Shown piece by piece: positions 33,189 through 41,323 of a stretch of 64,000 bases of DNA; the stretch's first letter is position 1; every line of letters begins with the position of its first letter. Origin of the DNA: Meridianimarinicoccus sp044221805 (GTDB taxonomy: Bacteria; Pseudomonadota; Alphaproteobacteria; Rhodobacterales; Rhodobacteraceae). The stretch lies in NCBI GenBank assembly GCA_044221805.1, contig JBGAOK010000004.1:10943-74942 (forward strand), written 5' to 3'. The translations under genes were made by a program, and so were the position numbers. Below the pieces are notes generated by a model. It ran no database searches and was not told the origin of the DNA. It saw nothing but the letters and a program-made list of their open reading frames with translations.

Positions 33189-34036
33189 TGTGTCACCTCC
33201 ATGATCCAGTCGATATACGACGAAACCCGTGTGAAGACGCCGAAAGATCCGGCGGCGGTGCAATCCTTGTTGCCCCAGCTGACGACGCCGACCTGAACCC
33301 ACCCGGTCGGGCCCTCGCGGATCACCAGCGGACCGCCGCTGTCGCCGTTGCAGGCATTGATGGGCTCGCGCTTGTATCCGGCGCAGATCATCCGGTCGCT
33401 GACGCGGGGCGAGAATTCAAGACAGTCCTGCTTCGGCCGGATGTAGAGGTCGGCAACCTGCAGCTGGTCGCTGGTCTTTCCGTCGGATCGCTTGCCATAG
33501 CCGGTGACCCGGGCGCAGGTGAAATCCGCCATCAACGCGCGTTCCATCGGCGCGGAGGCCAGCGTCACGATCGAGGTCTGCGGCAGATCCAGCGTCTCGG
33601 CCAGCCGGATCACGGCGATGTCGTCCGGAAAGGGAACCTTGTCCCGGTATCCGGGATGGACATGCACGGCGGCGCCGAGCGTGCCATGGCCGGCGTCCAG
33701 CATCGTATCGATGTTGTCGCCGTTGTAGAGAACCACGATTTCTTCGGCGGGAACCACCGCGAGGGAACCGTCCGCGCGGGTATCGGTGACGCAGTGTGCC
33801 GCGGTCAGGACATGCCCGCGACTGATCAGGGACCCGCCGCACAGGATGGTGTCCTCGCCGTCGAAGATCAGGAGGGCAACCTGGTAGGGGGCTTCGGACC
33901 GGTCGATGGCGGTTCCTCCCACCACCCGGCTCACGGTCCGGCCGCCCTCGTCGATGCAGGTGAAGGATTCGGCCGCAAGCTCGCCGGCAAGGCAGAGCGC
34001 AAGCATCAGGCAGGGAAGCAGCGGTCGCGGCAGCAT
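33185..34036 (-). CDS. Secreted chymotrypsin-fold serine protease (S1A), zymogen-like
   Basis: This 283-residue protein has a signal peptide (1-22), a short propeptide and then SR-VVGG at 36-41, the activation-cleavage pattern of animal trypsins. The catalytic triad is complete: His81 (LTAAHC), Asp139 (FPDDIAVI), Ser233 (NGDSGGPL). The residue at chymotrypsin position 189, which sets P1 preference, is Asn227 in place of Asp. Cleavage after Lys or Arg may therefore be reduced or changed. Paired cysteines (66/82, 174, 205/218, 229) suggest disulfides in the periplasm. It is flanked by the OmpA lipoprotein and DUF4384/serpin genes. Confidence 0.95.
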   Translation of the reverse strand: MLPRPLLPCLMLALCLAGELAAESFTCIDEGGRTVSRVVGGTAIDRSEAPYQVALLIFDGEDTILCGGSLISRGHVLTAAHCVTDTRADGSLAVVPAEEIVVLYNGDNIDTMLDAGHGTLGAAVHVHPGYRDKVPFPDDIAVIRLAETLDLPQTSIVTLASAPMERALMADFTCARVTGYGKRSDGKTSDQLQVADLYIRPKQDCLEFSPRVSDRMICAGYKREPINACNGDSGGPLVIREGPTGWVQVGVVSWGNKDCTAAGSFGVFTRVSSYIDWIMEVTH

Positions 34037-34044
34037 GAACCCTC

Positions 34045-34617
34045 CTAGGGTGCAACGACACGATACGACAGGACGGTGGCGCTGTAGCCGGGATTTGCCG
34101 ACCGCGATCCCGGAGGCGAACCGGGGTCGGGAATGACGGGGATTTCGGTCGGGTCAAACTGGCCGGCGATGTCCGGGCTCCAGTGCAGATAGACCTCCGA
34201 GCCGCCGAGCGGCGGCGAGACCCGGAACCCGTAACCCTTGCCGCCGTCACCGATACACAATTCCTCGCCCGGTTCGACACGGCCCCCCTTGGTGGCCCGG
34301 TCTGCGGGGGTCAGGTCGTTGGGATAGACCCGGACCGGCAAGGCCCCGTCCAGCGTTCGCGACCAGATCGAAACGTAGCCGGCCTGTTTCGACACCACAC
34401 AGACCGCAATGATGCTGCCGTCGGTCAGGGCCGGGTTTTCGGGCTGGATGCGGGCCCATTGCCGGGATCCGGGATCGAAAAGCTTGAGATAGCCGGTCAG
34501 CTGGGATCCAGCGGCGCGGCTTACGGGTACGCCCGCGGTCCGTTCCTGGGCCGGCGCCGCGGCGCCGGCCAGCACGGCCGCAAGGACAGCAAGAAGGCAG
34601 GGCGCAGCAGGGATCAT
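34045..34617 (-). CDS. Secreted DUF4384-domain protein
   Basis: This 190-residue protein has a signal peptide (MIPAAPCLLAVLAAVLAGAA, then APAQ). The body is one DUF4384 domain (IIAVCVVSKQAGYVSIWSRT, LPVRVYPNDLTPAD, EPGEELCIGDGGKGYGFRVS). DUF4384 is a beta-rich domain often fused to caspases or kinases; here versions also occur in both left-arm caspases and the gene at 35764. A shared docking role is an inference. The ATG at 34617 is chosen; an ATG nine codons upstream would overlap the serpin stop. Confidence 0.78.
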   Translation of the reverse strand: MIPAAPCLLAVLAAVLAGAAAPAQERTAGVPVSRAAGSQLTGYLKLFDPGSRQWARIQPENPALTDGSIIAVCVVSKQAGYVSIWSRTLDGALPVRVYPNDLTPADRATKGGRVEPGEELCIGDGGKGYGFRVSPPLGGSEVYLHWSPDIAGQFDPTEIPVIPDPGSPPGSRSANPGYSATVLSYRVVAP

Positions 34618-34633
34618 GGCCGGGCCACCGGGA

Positions 34634-35767
34634 TCACGGCGCATCGGGGCCGCGCACCGCGGCGGCGATGATGGCGGTGGGCTGGCCCGGAACCGAAAGG
34701 AAGATCAGGAAGGGCCGGTCGAAGCGAAGCGTCTCCGGCGGATCGAGTGGCACCGACCGCGTGCCGGTCGCGGCGGTGGCGGCGGCCGCTTCGGCACCGG
34801 CTTCATCCACCTTCAGGGCCACCGACTGGACGATCGGGCCGGGGACGAGCGCGGAAGGGGTCAGGCTGGCGATCCCCTCGGCAAGGCTGTCGCCAAGCCC
34901 CAGATCGGCGATGGTCTGGCCGAGGTCGAGGCTGGCCGACAGGTCGAGCTTCGGCAGCGCGATCCGGACCGGGCGAGCCTGTTCCAGGGCAAGGGCGCGG
35001 CCGGCCCAGCCCGGGTCCGCGGGGGGCGGCACCGTCTGGCCGGGCGCCGGAAGGATCAGGATCGCCTGTCCACCACCCGCAAAGCCCAGCGACACCACGG
35101 TGGCGTCGTCGAGGATCCAGCGCGGATAGGTGCCCGCGCCGGTCATGAAGGTCATTTCCACGACCGATCCGGCCGCGGTGGTGAAGGGACCCGGTTCCGA
35201 CCTGTCGGGGTCGAAGGGCACCGTCCAGGCATCCTTGAACAGAAGCGCCGTGGTGACGACCAGATCGGTGTTGACCAGCGGCGTGTCGATCAGGGCGCCG
35301 ATCCGACCCCCGGTCGCCTCGCTGGCCCAGTGGTTGATCGCCTGCTGTCCGTCGGCTGCCAGGTCCAGGCTTTCGGTGCTTGCATCCCAGTCCGCACCCA
35401 GTCGGGTGCGCGCCCGGTCGGTCGGTGAAAGGCCGGTGTTCAACCAGAGGGCGAACCAGGCCGACAGTCCGGAGGCTTCTTCCGGGCGATGTGCCGGTTC
35501 ATCGAGTCCGGCGCGCGCCAGCGCGACCACCGCAGCCAGGCTCCAGGGCGAGATCAGGGCCGGCGCATCCCCGACCTCCGCTGCAGACGCCGAGAGCGCC
35601 CGGAAGCTCAGCTCGTCCGGCAGAATGAGCGCCGGCAGCTCTTCCGGAACCGCGTCGGCTGCGGCCGTTGGACCGCACAGGGCGGCCGTCGCAACCACGA
35701 TGGCCATGGCCAGCCATCGGCCCGACGCCGAGCCCCTGCTGTGGCGGGCGTCCCCGGTTCGGCTCAT
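34634..35767 (-). CDS. Secreted serpin (serine protease inhibitor)
   Basis: This 377-residue serpin-fold protein has an N-terminal signal segment (about 17-37). Family motifs are SPWSLAAVVALARAGL, INHWASEATGGRIGALIDTP, ALLFKDAWTVPFDPDRSEPG and the C-terminal FDRPFLIFL. The reactive-loop hinge EAGAEAAAAT (322-331) has the small residues needed for loop insertion, so inhibitory activity is expected. TRS follows at 336-338. By standard counting P1 is Ser338 or, with a one-residue shorter loop, Arg337-Ser338, the bond type seen in antithrombin. The likely target is the neighbouring protease or a caspase (inference). Start and stop are coupled with the upstream DUF4384 gene (ATGA). Confidence 0.9.
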   Translation of the reverse strand: MSRTGDARHSRGSASGRWLAMAIVVATAALCGPTAAADAVPEELPALILPDELSFRALSASAAEVGDAPALISPWSLAAVVALARAGLDEPAHRPEEASGLSAWFALWLNTGLSPTDRARTRLGADWDASTESLDLAADGQQAINHWASEATGGRIGALIDTPLVNTDLVVTTALLFKDAWTVPFDPDRSEPGPFTTAAGSVVEMTFMTGAGTYPRWILDDATVVSLGFAGGGQAILILPAPGQTVPPPADPGWAGRALALEQARPVRIALPKLDLSASLDLGQTIADLGLGDSLAEGIASLTPSALVPGPIVQSVALKVDEAGAEAAAATAATGTRSVPLDPPETLRFDRPFLIFLSVPGQPTAIIAAAVRGPDAP

Positions 35768-36855
35768 TCGGCCACCGTCACGGTCAGGCGCGCCTCGGCC
35801 GGTTGGGTTCCATCCGGCGCCGCGGCGAAGCTGGCGGGAGACTCCGGACCGGCGGCATCCGCCGCGGCGCCGGTGTCGCCGGTTGGCACGCAATAGCCGA
35901 GCAGCAACTGCGAACCGGCAGCAGGGCCGGCGATGGCACCTGCGACGGCCTGTTCCTCGTCCGCCTGCAGGACGAGCGCGGGAAGCCCGGCATTGGGAAT
36001 CAGAAGGTCCGGATCGCCGCCGGCCGGAATTGACAGCAAAATGGCCGAGCATGGCCGGGTCGCGGTCAGGGTCAGGTCGATCGCGTCCCCCGGTCGGTAG
36101 GTATTGCGGTCGGCGGCAAGGACGAGACCGAAGGCCGGTTCGGCCGCTGGCACGGATGGCGCCGGGGCTGCGGGGGTATCCTCCTGCGCCTGCGTAACCA
36201 GCCGCAGGGTCATTTCGGCCCAGGCGCCGATGTCGATGCCCGGCTCCGGGTTCTGGCCGTCGGGGCTCTCGCCGTCGGGGGCCTGAACCACCGGAGTCGA
36301 GTCCGGCGGCGGTTCGATCGCGGGCGGCGGCGATGCGGTCTCTCCGGCCATGGACTCGACACGCAGGGCACGGGCAAGGCGACCGGCAGTTTCGGGTTGC
36401 GAGGTCGCGAAAGGCCCGGCCGGAACGAATTGCGCGGCGGCTTCCAGCGGGACCGGCTTTTCTGACGCGATGATCTTGATCAACTCGACCCCCGGCGGCC
36501 CTGCCACCACGATCCGGGCTCCGGTCCCGGGAATCTTCAGATCGGTCCCTCCTGCCACCAGCGGTTCCGTCTGATAGGCATTGGGGTAGAGCCGCGTCAC
36601 CGCGCCGGCTTCATCGACATTCAGCACCAGAAGATAGGCGTCGCGGTCGAGCCGGATGCTGAGATCGACCGTTTCCCCGATCCGGTAGGAGCCGGAGGCA
36701 TTGCCCAGGGTCGCGGCGATCGTGAAGTCCTGCTCGGACGGCCGCGTATCGGCGAGTGCGATCTGCTCGACGCTCAGGGCGCGCTCGCTCTGTCCCAGCG
36801 CAGCTTGGGCAACCGTGAGAAGCGCCGCCAGCATCGCCAATGCGCTTCGCTTCAT
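35764..36855 (-). CDS. Secreted two-domain DUF4384 protein, first gene of the left arm
   Basis: This protein of about 363 residues has a signal peptide (MKRSALAMLAALLTVAQAAL). The N-terminal DUF4384 domain is clear (IGETVDLSIRLDRDAYLLVL, VTRLYPNAYQTEPLVAGG). A proline-rich linker (about 175-235) leads to a second, diverged copy (YRPGDAIDLTLTATRPCSAI, LLSIPAGGDPDLLIPNAGLP). ATGs at 36867 and 36855 are both possible; the second has a closer AGG. It lies directly downstream of the divergent promoter region. Confidence 0.82.
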   Translation of the reverse strand: MKRSALAMLAALLTVAQAALGQSERALSVEQIALADTRPSEQDFTIAATLGNASGSYRIGETVDLSIRLDRDAYLLVLNVDEAGAVTRLYPNAYQTEPLVAGGTDLKIPGTGARIVVAGPPGVELIKIIASEKPVPLEAAAQFVPAGPFATSQPETAGRLARALRVESMAGETASPPPAIEPPPDSTPVVQAPDGESPDGQNPEPGIDIGAWAEMTLRLVTQAQEDTPAAPAPSVPAAEPAFGLVLAADRNTYRPGDAIDLTLTATRPCSAILLSIPAGGDPDLLIPNAGLPALVLQADEEQAVAGAIAGPAAGSQLLLGYCVPTGDTGAAADAAGPESPASFAAAPDGTQPAEARLTVTVAE

Positions 36856-37325
36856 CGGACCTGACATTTTTTCAGCGATGGTTGTATGGGTTTTCGGGCA
36901 AGGTGGAAGGCGATCAATGCGTGTCTCGGTCTATTAGGATACGCTCGTCTCGCTCAACTGCACAACAGTCCGGGCGATATTGTCAATCACGGGATTCCAG
37001 ACCGGCCAGGGACGCCGCGCGCGTTGCCTGTGCCTGGCCGTCGGCCGCGTCCGACGGGCGTTTCTAACGTGCTGAGAAATCGGGATCAATTCCCTGTCCG
37101 GGAGACTACGTAAGTTTCCATCGTCCGGCGACGGGCGTTTGTGACAGCTCTGTGAAGACTCTCGCGTCGTGATTGTCGGAAAGACTCAGATGACAGAATG
37201 GGTTGCATCCCTTAATCTTGTTCGGGAATCAGCATTGATGTCTTCCTCAGGTAAAGCCCTGATCGATATATTCTCGTGCAAGCATCCTTGAGTTTCGGCC
37301 AGCAGCCTTGAGTAGTGGTGCCCCG
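36856..37325. promoter_or_regulatory. Divergent control region of the island
   Basis: This gap of about 470 bases is less GC-rich than the flanks and separates the two arms; both operons must start here. CGACGGGCGTTT occurs twice as a direct repeat (37052-37063 and 37129-37140), each followed by T-N-AC and then a GCT-containing stretch, a possible regulator site. No ORF in it looks real. A TTG at 37308 could extend the right-arm OmpA-like gene but has no support. Confidence 0.5.
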
Positions 37326-37874
37326 ATGACCCTATTTCGCGCCCTTTCTGCAATCTTGATGGTCCTCGGTTCCGGCCTCGCGCCTGTCGGTGCATTCGCG
37401 CAGGCTCGGACGGTTCAGGACATCATCGACGCGCTGGCCGCTCCGGCTTCCGTTTCGGCGGCCGATCGGGGTGTCGCGCGACCGCAGGGCGGATCCGCCG
37501 GTACCGCACCGATGGAGGGGACTGGCCAGCCGCGGAAGGTTCAGCTGGTGGTCGGGTTCGATGGCGATACCCATCGGCTGACGGTCGAGGGCATGAAGAC
37601 CCTGAGAATGCTGGCCTTTGCCTTGAAACAGCCAGAGTTGCAGGATGTGCGGCTGGAAGTCGTCGGGCACGCCTTCGTCGCCGCTGCGCCGACGACATCG
37701 CTGCCGGTGTCCTCGCGCCGGGCTCAGACCGTGGCCGAACACCTGTCAGGATTCTACGGCATGGCTCCCGCGCGCTTGACCGCACGAGGTGTCGGGTCGC
37801 TCGAATACGCCTCGCCGGATCCGGCCGATCCGATGAACCAACGGATCGAGATCGTAAACCTCGGACCGGCCTGA
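37326..37874 (+). CDS. Secreted OmpA-like protein, first gene of the right arm
   Basis: This 182-residue protein has a signal peptide (MTLFRALSAILMVLGSGLAP, then VGAFAQA). The C-terminal two thirds resemble an OmpA/MotB domain: KVQLVVGFDGDTHRLTVEGM, VRLEVVGHAFVAAAPTTSLP, SSRRAQTVAEHLSGFYGMAP, RLTARGVGSLEYA. The usual GHTD acid is changed to GHAF, so peptidoglycan binding may be weakened. It parallels the OmpA lipoprotein of the left arm. Function is otherwise unknown. Confidence 0.8.
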   Translation: MTLFRALSAILMVLGSGLAPVGAFAQARTVQDIIDALAAPASVSAADRGVARPQGGSAGTAPMEGTGQPRKVQLVVGFDGDTHRLTVEGMKTLRMLAFALKQPELQDVRLEVVGHAFVAAAPTTSLPVSSRRAQTVAEHLSGFYGMAPARLTARGVGSLEYASPDPADPMNQRIEIVNLGPA

Positions 37875-37920
37875 GAGACAGGGGCGGCACAATGGCCGCG
37901 ACAATCTGAAGGATCGAAGC

Positions 37921-39519
37921 ATGATTGCGGGACAGCCTTCCGTTCGACACGTCCGCACCGCCGGCAGCTTCGCCCTGGCGGTCTTCCTGCTGGCGTCAGC
38001 GCCGCTTCAGGCCCTGGCGGGCAACATCGCGCTGGTGATCGGCAATGGCGCCTACGAGCATTCCGCGCCGCTCGCCAATCCCCGCAACGACGCGACGGCG
38101 ATCGCGGCGAAGTTGCGGCTTCTGGGCTTCGAGACGGTCGAAGGCTATGATCTCACGCGGGACGAAATGGCAGACAAGGTTCGGGAGTTCTCCGGCCACG
38201 CGCGGGAAGCCGACCTGTCGCTGTTCTTCTATGCCGGACACGGCTTGCAGGTGGATGGCGAGAACTATCTGCTGCCCGTCGATGCGGTGATGGTCGACGA
38301 GACGGCAATCGACTTCGAGGCGTTTCCGGTCGAGATGATCACCCGACAGATGAGCTACACCAAGGGTGCCAACATCATCATTCTCGACGCCTGCCGCGAC
38401 AACCCGCTGGCCGAACAGCTGAGCCGGTCCCTTGGCGACAGCAGCCGTTCGATCGGCAAGTCCGGTGCCCTGGCCGCGATGGACGTGACCGATAACGGCC
38501 GCGGGACCGGCATCGCCTTCGCGACCAGCCCCGGAGAGGTGGCCGCCGATGGCGACGGCGAGCATTCCCCGTTCACCGAGGCGCTTCTGCGCCATATCGG
38601 AACGCCCAACCTGCCAATCACCTCGATCATGAGCCGGGTGACGGGTGAGGTCTACGAGGCCACCGGACAGCAGCAGCGTCCGTGGTTCAACCAGTCCTTC
38701 ACCGGCGACGTGGTTCTCTATACTGCCGCCCTGCCCGAGCCCGAGATAGCGGCGGCGGAGCCCGCCGCCGGGTCGGCGCCTGCGGCCCAGTCCAGTGAAG
38801 ACGAACGCTTCATGTTCGAGACCGCGCGCGACTCCGGGCATCTGGAGGACTACCAGATTTACCTCGAGTTCTACCCGAACGGCCGGTATGCGCCGTTTGC
38901 TCGGTCGGCCATCGAACGTCTCGAGGCAGAGGCCCGCCAGGATCCGGTCGCAGCGGAACCTGCCGTGGCGACGGCGTCGCGATCCGTGCCGGCGTCAGGC
39001 GCGGCCGAATACGATCCGAACGCGCCGCTCGTCCTGGTCGTGACCGCCGAGGTCCGCAACGCTCCGGCCACCCAGGTGACCGAACAGGGCCTGTTCCTTG
39101 ATCGCGAGAAGTTGCGCGAGGTGCAGGCCCGGCTGAACGCCAGCGGGATCGATGTGGGCTGGCCCGACGGGGTGGTCGGCCCGAATACGCGGAGTGGCAT
39201 TTCCTCGTGGCAGATGACCAACGGGTTGCCGCCGACCGGATACCTGAACGCGCTTCAGTTCCAGTTGCTGACCAGCCAGACCGAAGCCACCTTCGCGACT
39301 TACCTTGCGGCACCGAAGGCAGCAGCGCCGGTGGCGGCTGCCTCGTCCAATCGTCCGAAAACCGCCTCGACCCAGACGACTGCGCAGAAGAAGACCAGCA
39401 ATACGAGCCAGGGCCAGAGCCAGACTTCAGGTAGTTTGCCACAGCCGATTCAGAACTTCCTCAACGACTTCGGGCAGCAGTCCGGTCAGAATCTGGCCAA
39501 CCGGATCTTCGGGAACTGA
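37921..39519 (+). CDS. Secreted caspase with peptidoglycan-binding domain
   Basis: This 532-residue protein has a signal peptide (1-33). The caspase domain (34-255) has His107 (FFYAGHGLQ) and Cys158 (IILDACRDNP), the subtype common in alphaproteobacteria, different from the two left-arm caspases. A short helical repeat (about 295-335, HLEDYQIYLEFYPNGRYAPF) follows. A PG_binding_1 domain spans about 393-453 (LREVQARLNASGIDVGWPDG, VVGPNTRSGISSWQMTNGLP). The tail is low-complexity Ser/Thr/Gln-rich. The wall-binding domain places this protease at the peptidoglycan. Confidence 0.93.
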   Translation: MIAGQPSVRHVRTAGSFALAVFLLASAPLQALAGNIALVIGNGAYEHSAPLANPRNDATAIAAKLRLLGFETVEGYDLTRDEMADKVREFSGHAREADLSLFFYAGHGLQVDGENYLLPVDAVMVDETAIDFEAFPVEMITRQMSYTKGANIIILDACRDNPLAEQLSRSLGDSSRSIGKSGALAAMDVTDNGRGTGIAFATSPGEVAADGDGEHSPFTEALLRHIGTPNLPITSIMSRVTGEVYEATGQQQRPWFNQSFTGDVVLYTAALPEPEIAAAEPAAGSAPAAQSSEDERFMFETARDSGHLEDYQIYLEFYPNGRYAPFARSAIERLEAEARQDPVAAEPAVATASRSVPASGAAEYDPNAPLVLVVTAEVRNAPATQVTEQGLFLDREKLREVQARLNASGIDVGWPDGVVGPNTRSGISSWQMTNGLPPTGYLNALQFQLLTSQTEATFATYLAAPKAAAPVAAASSNRPKTASTQTTAQKKTSNTSQGQSQTSGSLPQPIQNFLNDFGQQSGQNLANRIFGN

Positions 39520-39820
39520 CGCCGAACCGTGCAGGCGGAGGCGGCAAGTCTGCCCGTCTCGCCGAGGGCGATTGCGCCTGAGCGGGGCAGCGAGGTTGCG
39601 GCTTCGGCGCTGGCCGGCAAGCCGTTGTCCCGGTCGCGCTGTCGGGCACCGCTTCGCGTCCGGCGCCATCTCCTGCGGCGGGCCGGTCTTGCCCGGCCAA
39701 TTCAGCGAGAATTGTGCAATCTCCCCGATGCGGACCGGCAACGGGCTTGCGCGATGGCCTGCACTGGCGTGAAGTCGCGTTGGTATTCAAAGACTGGCCA
39801 CTGACGGGAATCGTCGCAGC
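39520..39820. other. Gap between caspase and TIR genes
   Basis: This 301-base stretch has no convincing gene. It contains a GGCCGG-N6-CCGGCC hairpin in its second half, then AT-richer sequence just before the TIR start. The gap may divide the right arm into a secreted unit (OmpA-like, caspase) and a cytoplasmic unit (TIR, nSTAND, SLATT-like) with its own promoter. Confidence 0.4.
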
Positions 39821-41323
39821 ATGTCTTACGTTCCCGGCTTCAAGAATGACGTTTTCATCAGTTATGCGCATGCGGACAACGAGGAGAATCTCCAACGCCG
39901 CCGGACCGTCACGACTTTCGTCCAGGAACTGGGAAAGTTGCTGCGGACACGCGGATTGTCCAGCGACGGCGTCAACATCTTTCTGGACCGCAAGAACCTC
40001 GGCTCCAATCGGGTCGTCAGCGAAGCGCTGGTGGACGAAGTGCGGCAGTCGGCCATGTTCGTGGCCATCTCCTCGCCCGCCTATCAGGAACGTGAGTACA
40101 CCATTCGCGAGCTGGAGGCATTTCTCGAACGTCCCGGCCCGCGCGACAGCCTCTTCATCGTCGAGCTTCTGCCGCTGACGATGTCTGGCCGCCCGCATCC
40201 GGCGATCGAAAAACGCCTGCGGACAGCGTTCTGGGTTCATGACGACGATCAGCACATCACCCTGACCATCGACCCGGATCACCACCCGAAGCTCTATACC
40301 CAGAGACTGACGAAGTTTTCCGACGAACTGGCCGAACGGATGAAGCAGATCCGGGCCGAAATCCTGTCCTTCCAGACCCCGTCCTTCCCGGCGCCTTCCG
40401 CCCGGCCCCCTTCCGTCCAGGTCCAATCCCCGGCGCCCTCGCCCATCGCTGGCCCGGCGTCGTCGCAACCCGCGTTCCCGTCCGGCCGGCAGAAGGTGGT
40501 GCTGGCGCAGACCACCGACGATCTGGAATATGAGTCGGCGCAGGTGCGGGCGACGCTGACCCAGTTCGGCATCGAGGTTCTGCCAGACGCCGACTACCCG
40601 CAGGGCGGCGTCGACTTCCGCAGCGCCTTCTCGGCCGATCTGGCGGCGGCCGACCTGTTCGTTCAGCTGCTGGGACGCTCCGCCGGCCGCATGCCCGCGG
40701 ACATGCCCGAGGGCTATCCCGCCTTCCAGTTCCAGGCGGCCAGAGCGGCCGGCAAGCCGATCCTGTCCTGGCGACACCCCGAGCTTGACCTTGAGACGGT
40801 TTCCAACCCGGCCCATCGCACGTTCCTGGCCGGAGAGACCGTGATGGCGACCGGACTGGAGGCGTTCAAGACCGCCCTCCTGAAGATGCTTGAAGACCTG
40901 CGCGAGCCGCCGCGCAAGGGGCGGGCGCCCTCGATGGTCTATATCGGTGCCGACCGCAGCGACCTGCCTTGGGCGGAACAGCTGCATCAGGCGCTGAAGG
41001 ATCTGAAGGTGCCCGTCGCCCTGCCTTATTACGGCGAGTCGATCAGCGAGGTTCAGCAGGACCTGATGGACAACCTGATCGACAGCGACAGGATCGTTCT
41101 GCTGCACGGCAATGCGCCGGTGATGTGGGTGCGCAGTTTTCTGCGCCGCCTGAACCAGTCGCTTTCGGTGCGGCCGGAGCCGCACGAGCTGACGGCGCTG
41201 GTCAAGGTGCCGCCGCCCAAGACCGAGGATATCAACCAGTCGCAGCCGAACCTGAAGGTCATAGACTGCTCCGGCGGGTTTGACCTGGCCCGGATCGTGT
41301 CGGCGATGGACGCCCGTCCATGA
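39821..41323 (+). CDS. Multi-TIR protein (TIR plus two TIR-like modules)
   Basis: This 500-residue cytoplasmic protein begins with a TIR domain (1-150): FKNDVFISYAHADNEEN, IFLDRKNLGSN, FVAISSPAY. REYTIRELEAF places Glu97 where TIR NADases have the catalytic glutamate. A proline-rich linker (185-222) leads to a DUF4062-like module (226-340, KVVLAQTTDDLEYESAQVRA, QLLGRSAGRMPADMPEGYPA). A third TIR-like module follows (368-480, SMVYIGADRSDLPWAEQLHQ). It overlaps the nSTAND gene by ATGA. TIR domains paired with STAND NTPases usually act as NAD-consuming effectors or adaptors; which applies here is not known. Confidence 0.9.
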   Translation: MSYVPGFKNDVFISYAHADNEENLQRRRTVTTFVQELGKLLRTRGLSSDGVNIFLDRKNLGSNRVVSEALVDEVRQSAMFVAISSPAYQEREYTIRELEAFLERPGPRDSLFIVELLPLTMSGRPHPAIEKRLRTAFWVHDDDQHITLTIDPDHHPKLYTQRLTKFSDELAERMKQIRAEILSFQTPSFPAPSARPPSVQVQSPAPSPIAGPASSQPAFPSGRQKVVLAQTTDDLEYESAQVRATLTQFGIEVLPDADYPQGGVDFRSAFSADLAAADLFVQLLGRSAGRMPADMPEGYPAFQFQAARAAGKPILSWRHPELDLETVSNPAHRTFLAGETVMATGLEAFKTALLKMLEDLREPPRKGRAPSMVYIGADRSDLPWAEQLHQALKDLKVPVALPYYGESISEVQQDLMDNLIDSDRIVLLHGNAPVMWVRSFLRRLNQSLSVRPEPHELTALVKVPPPKTEDINQSQPNLKVIDCSGGFDLARIVSAMDARP

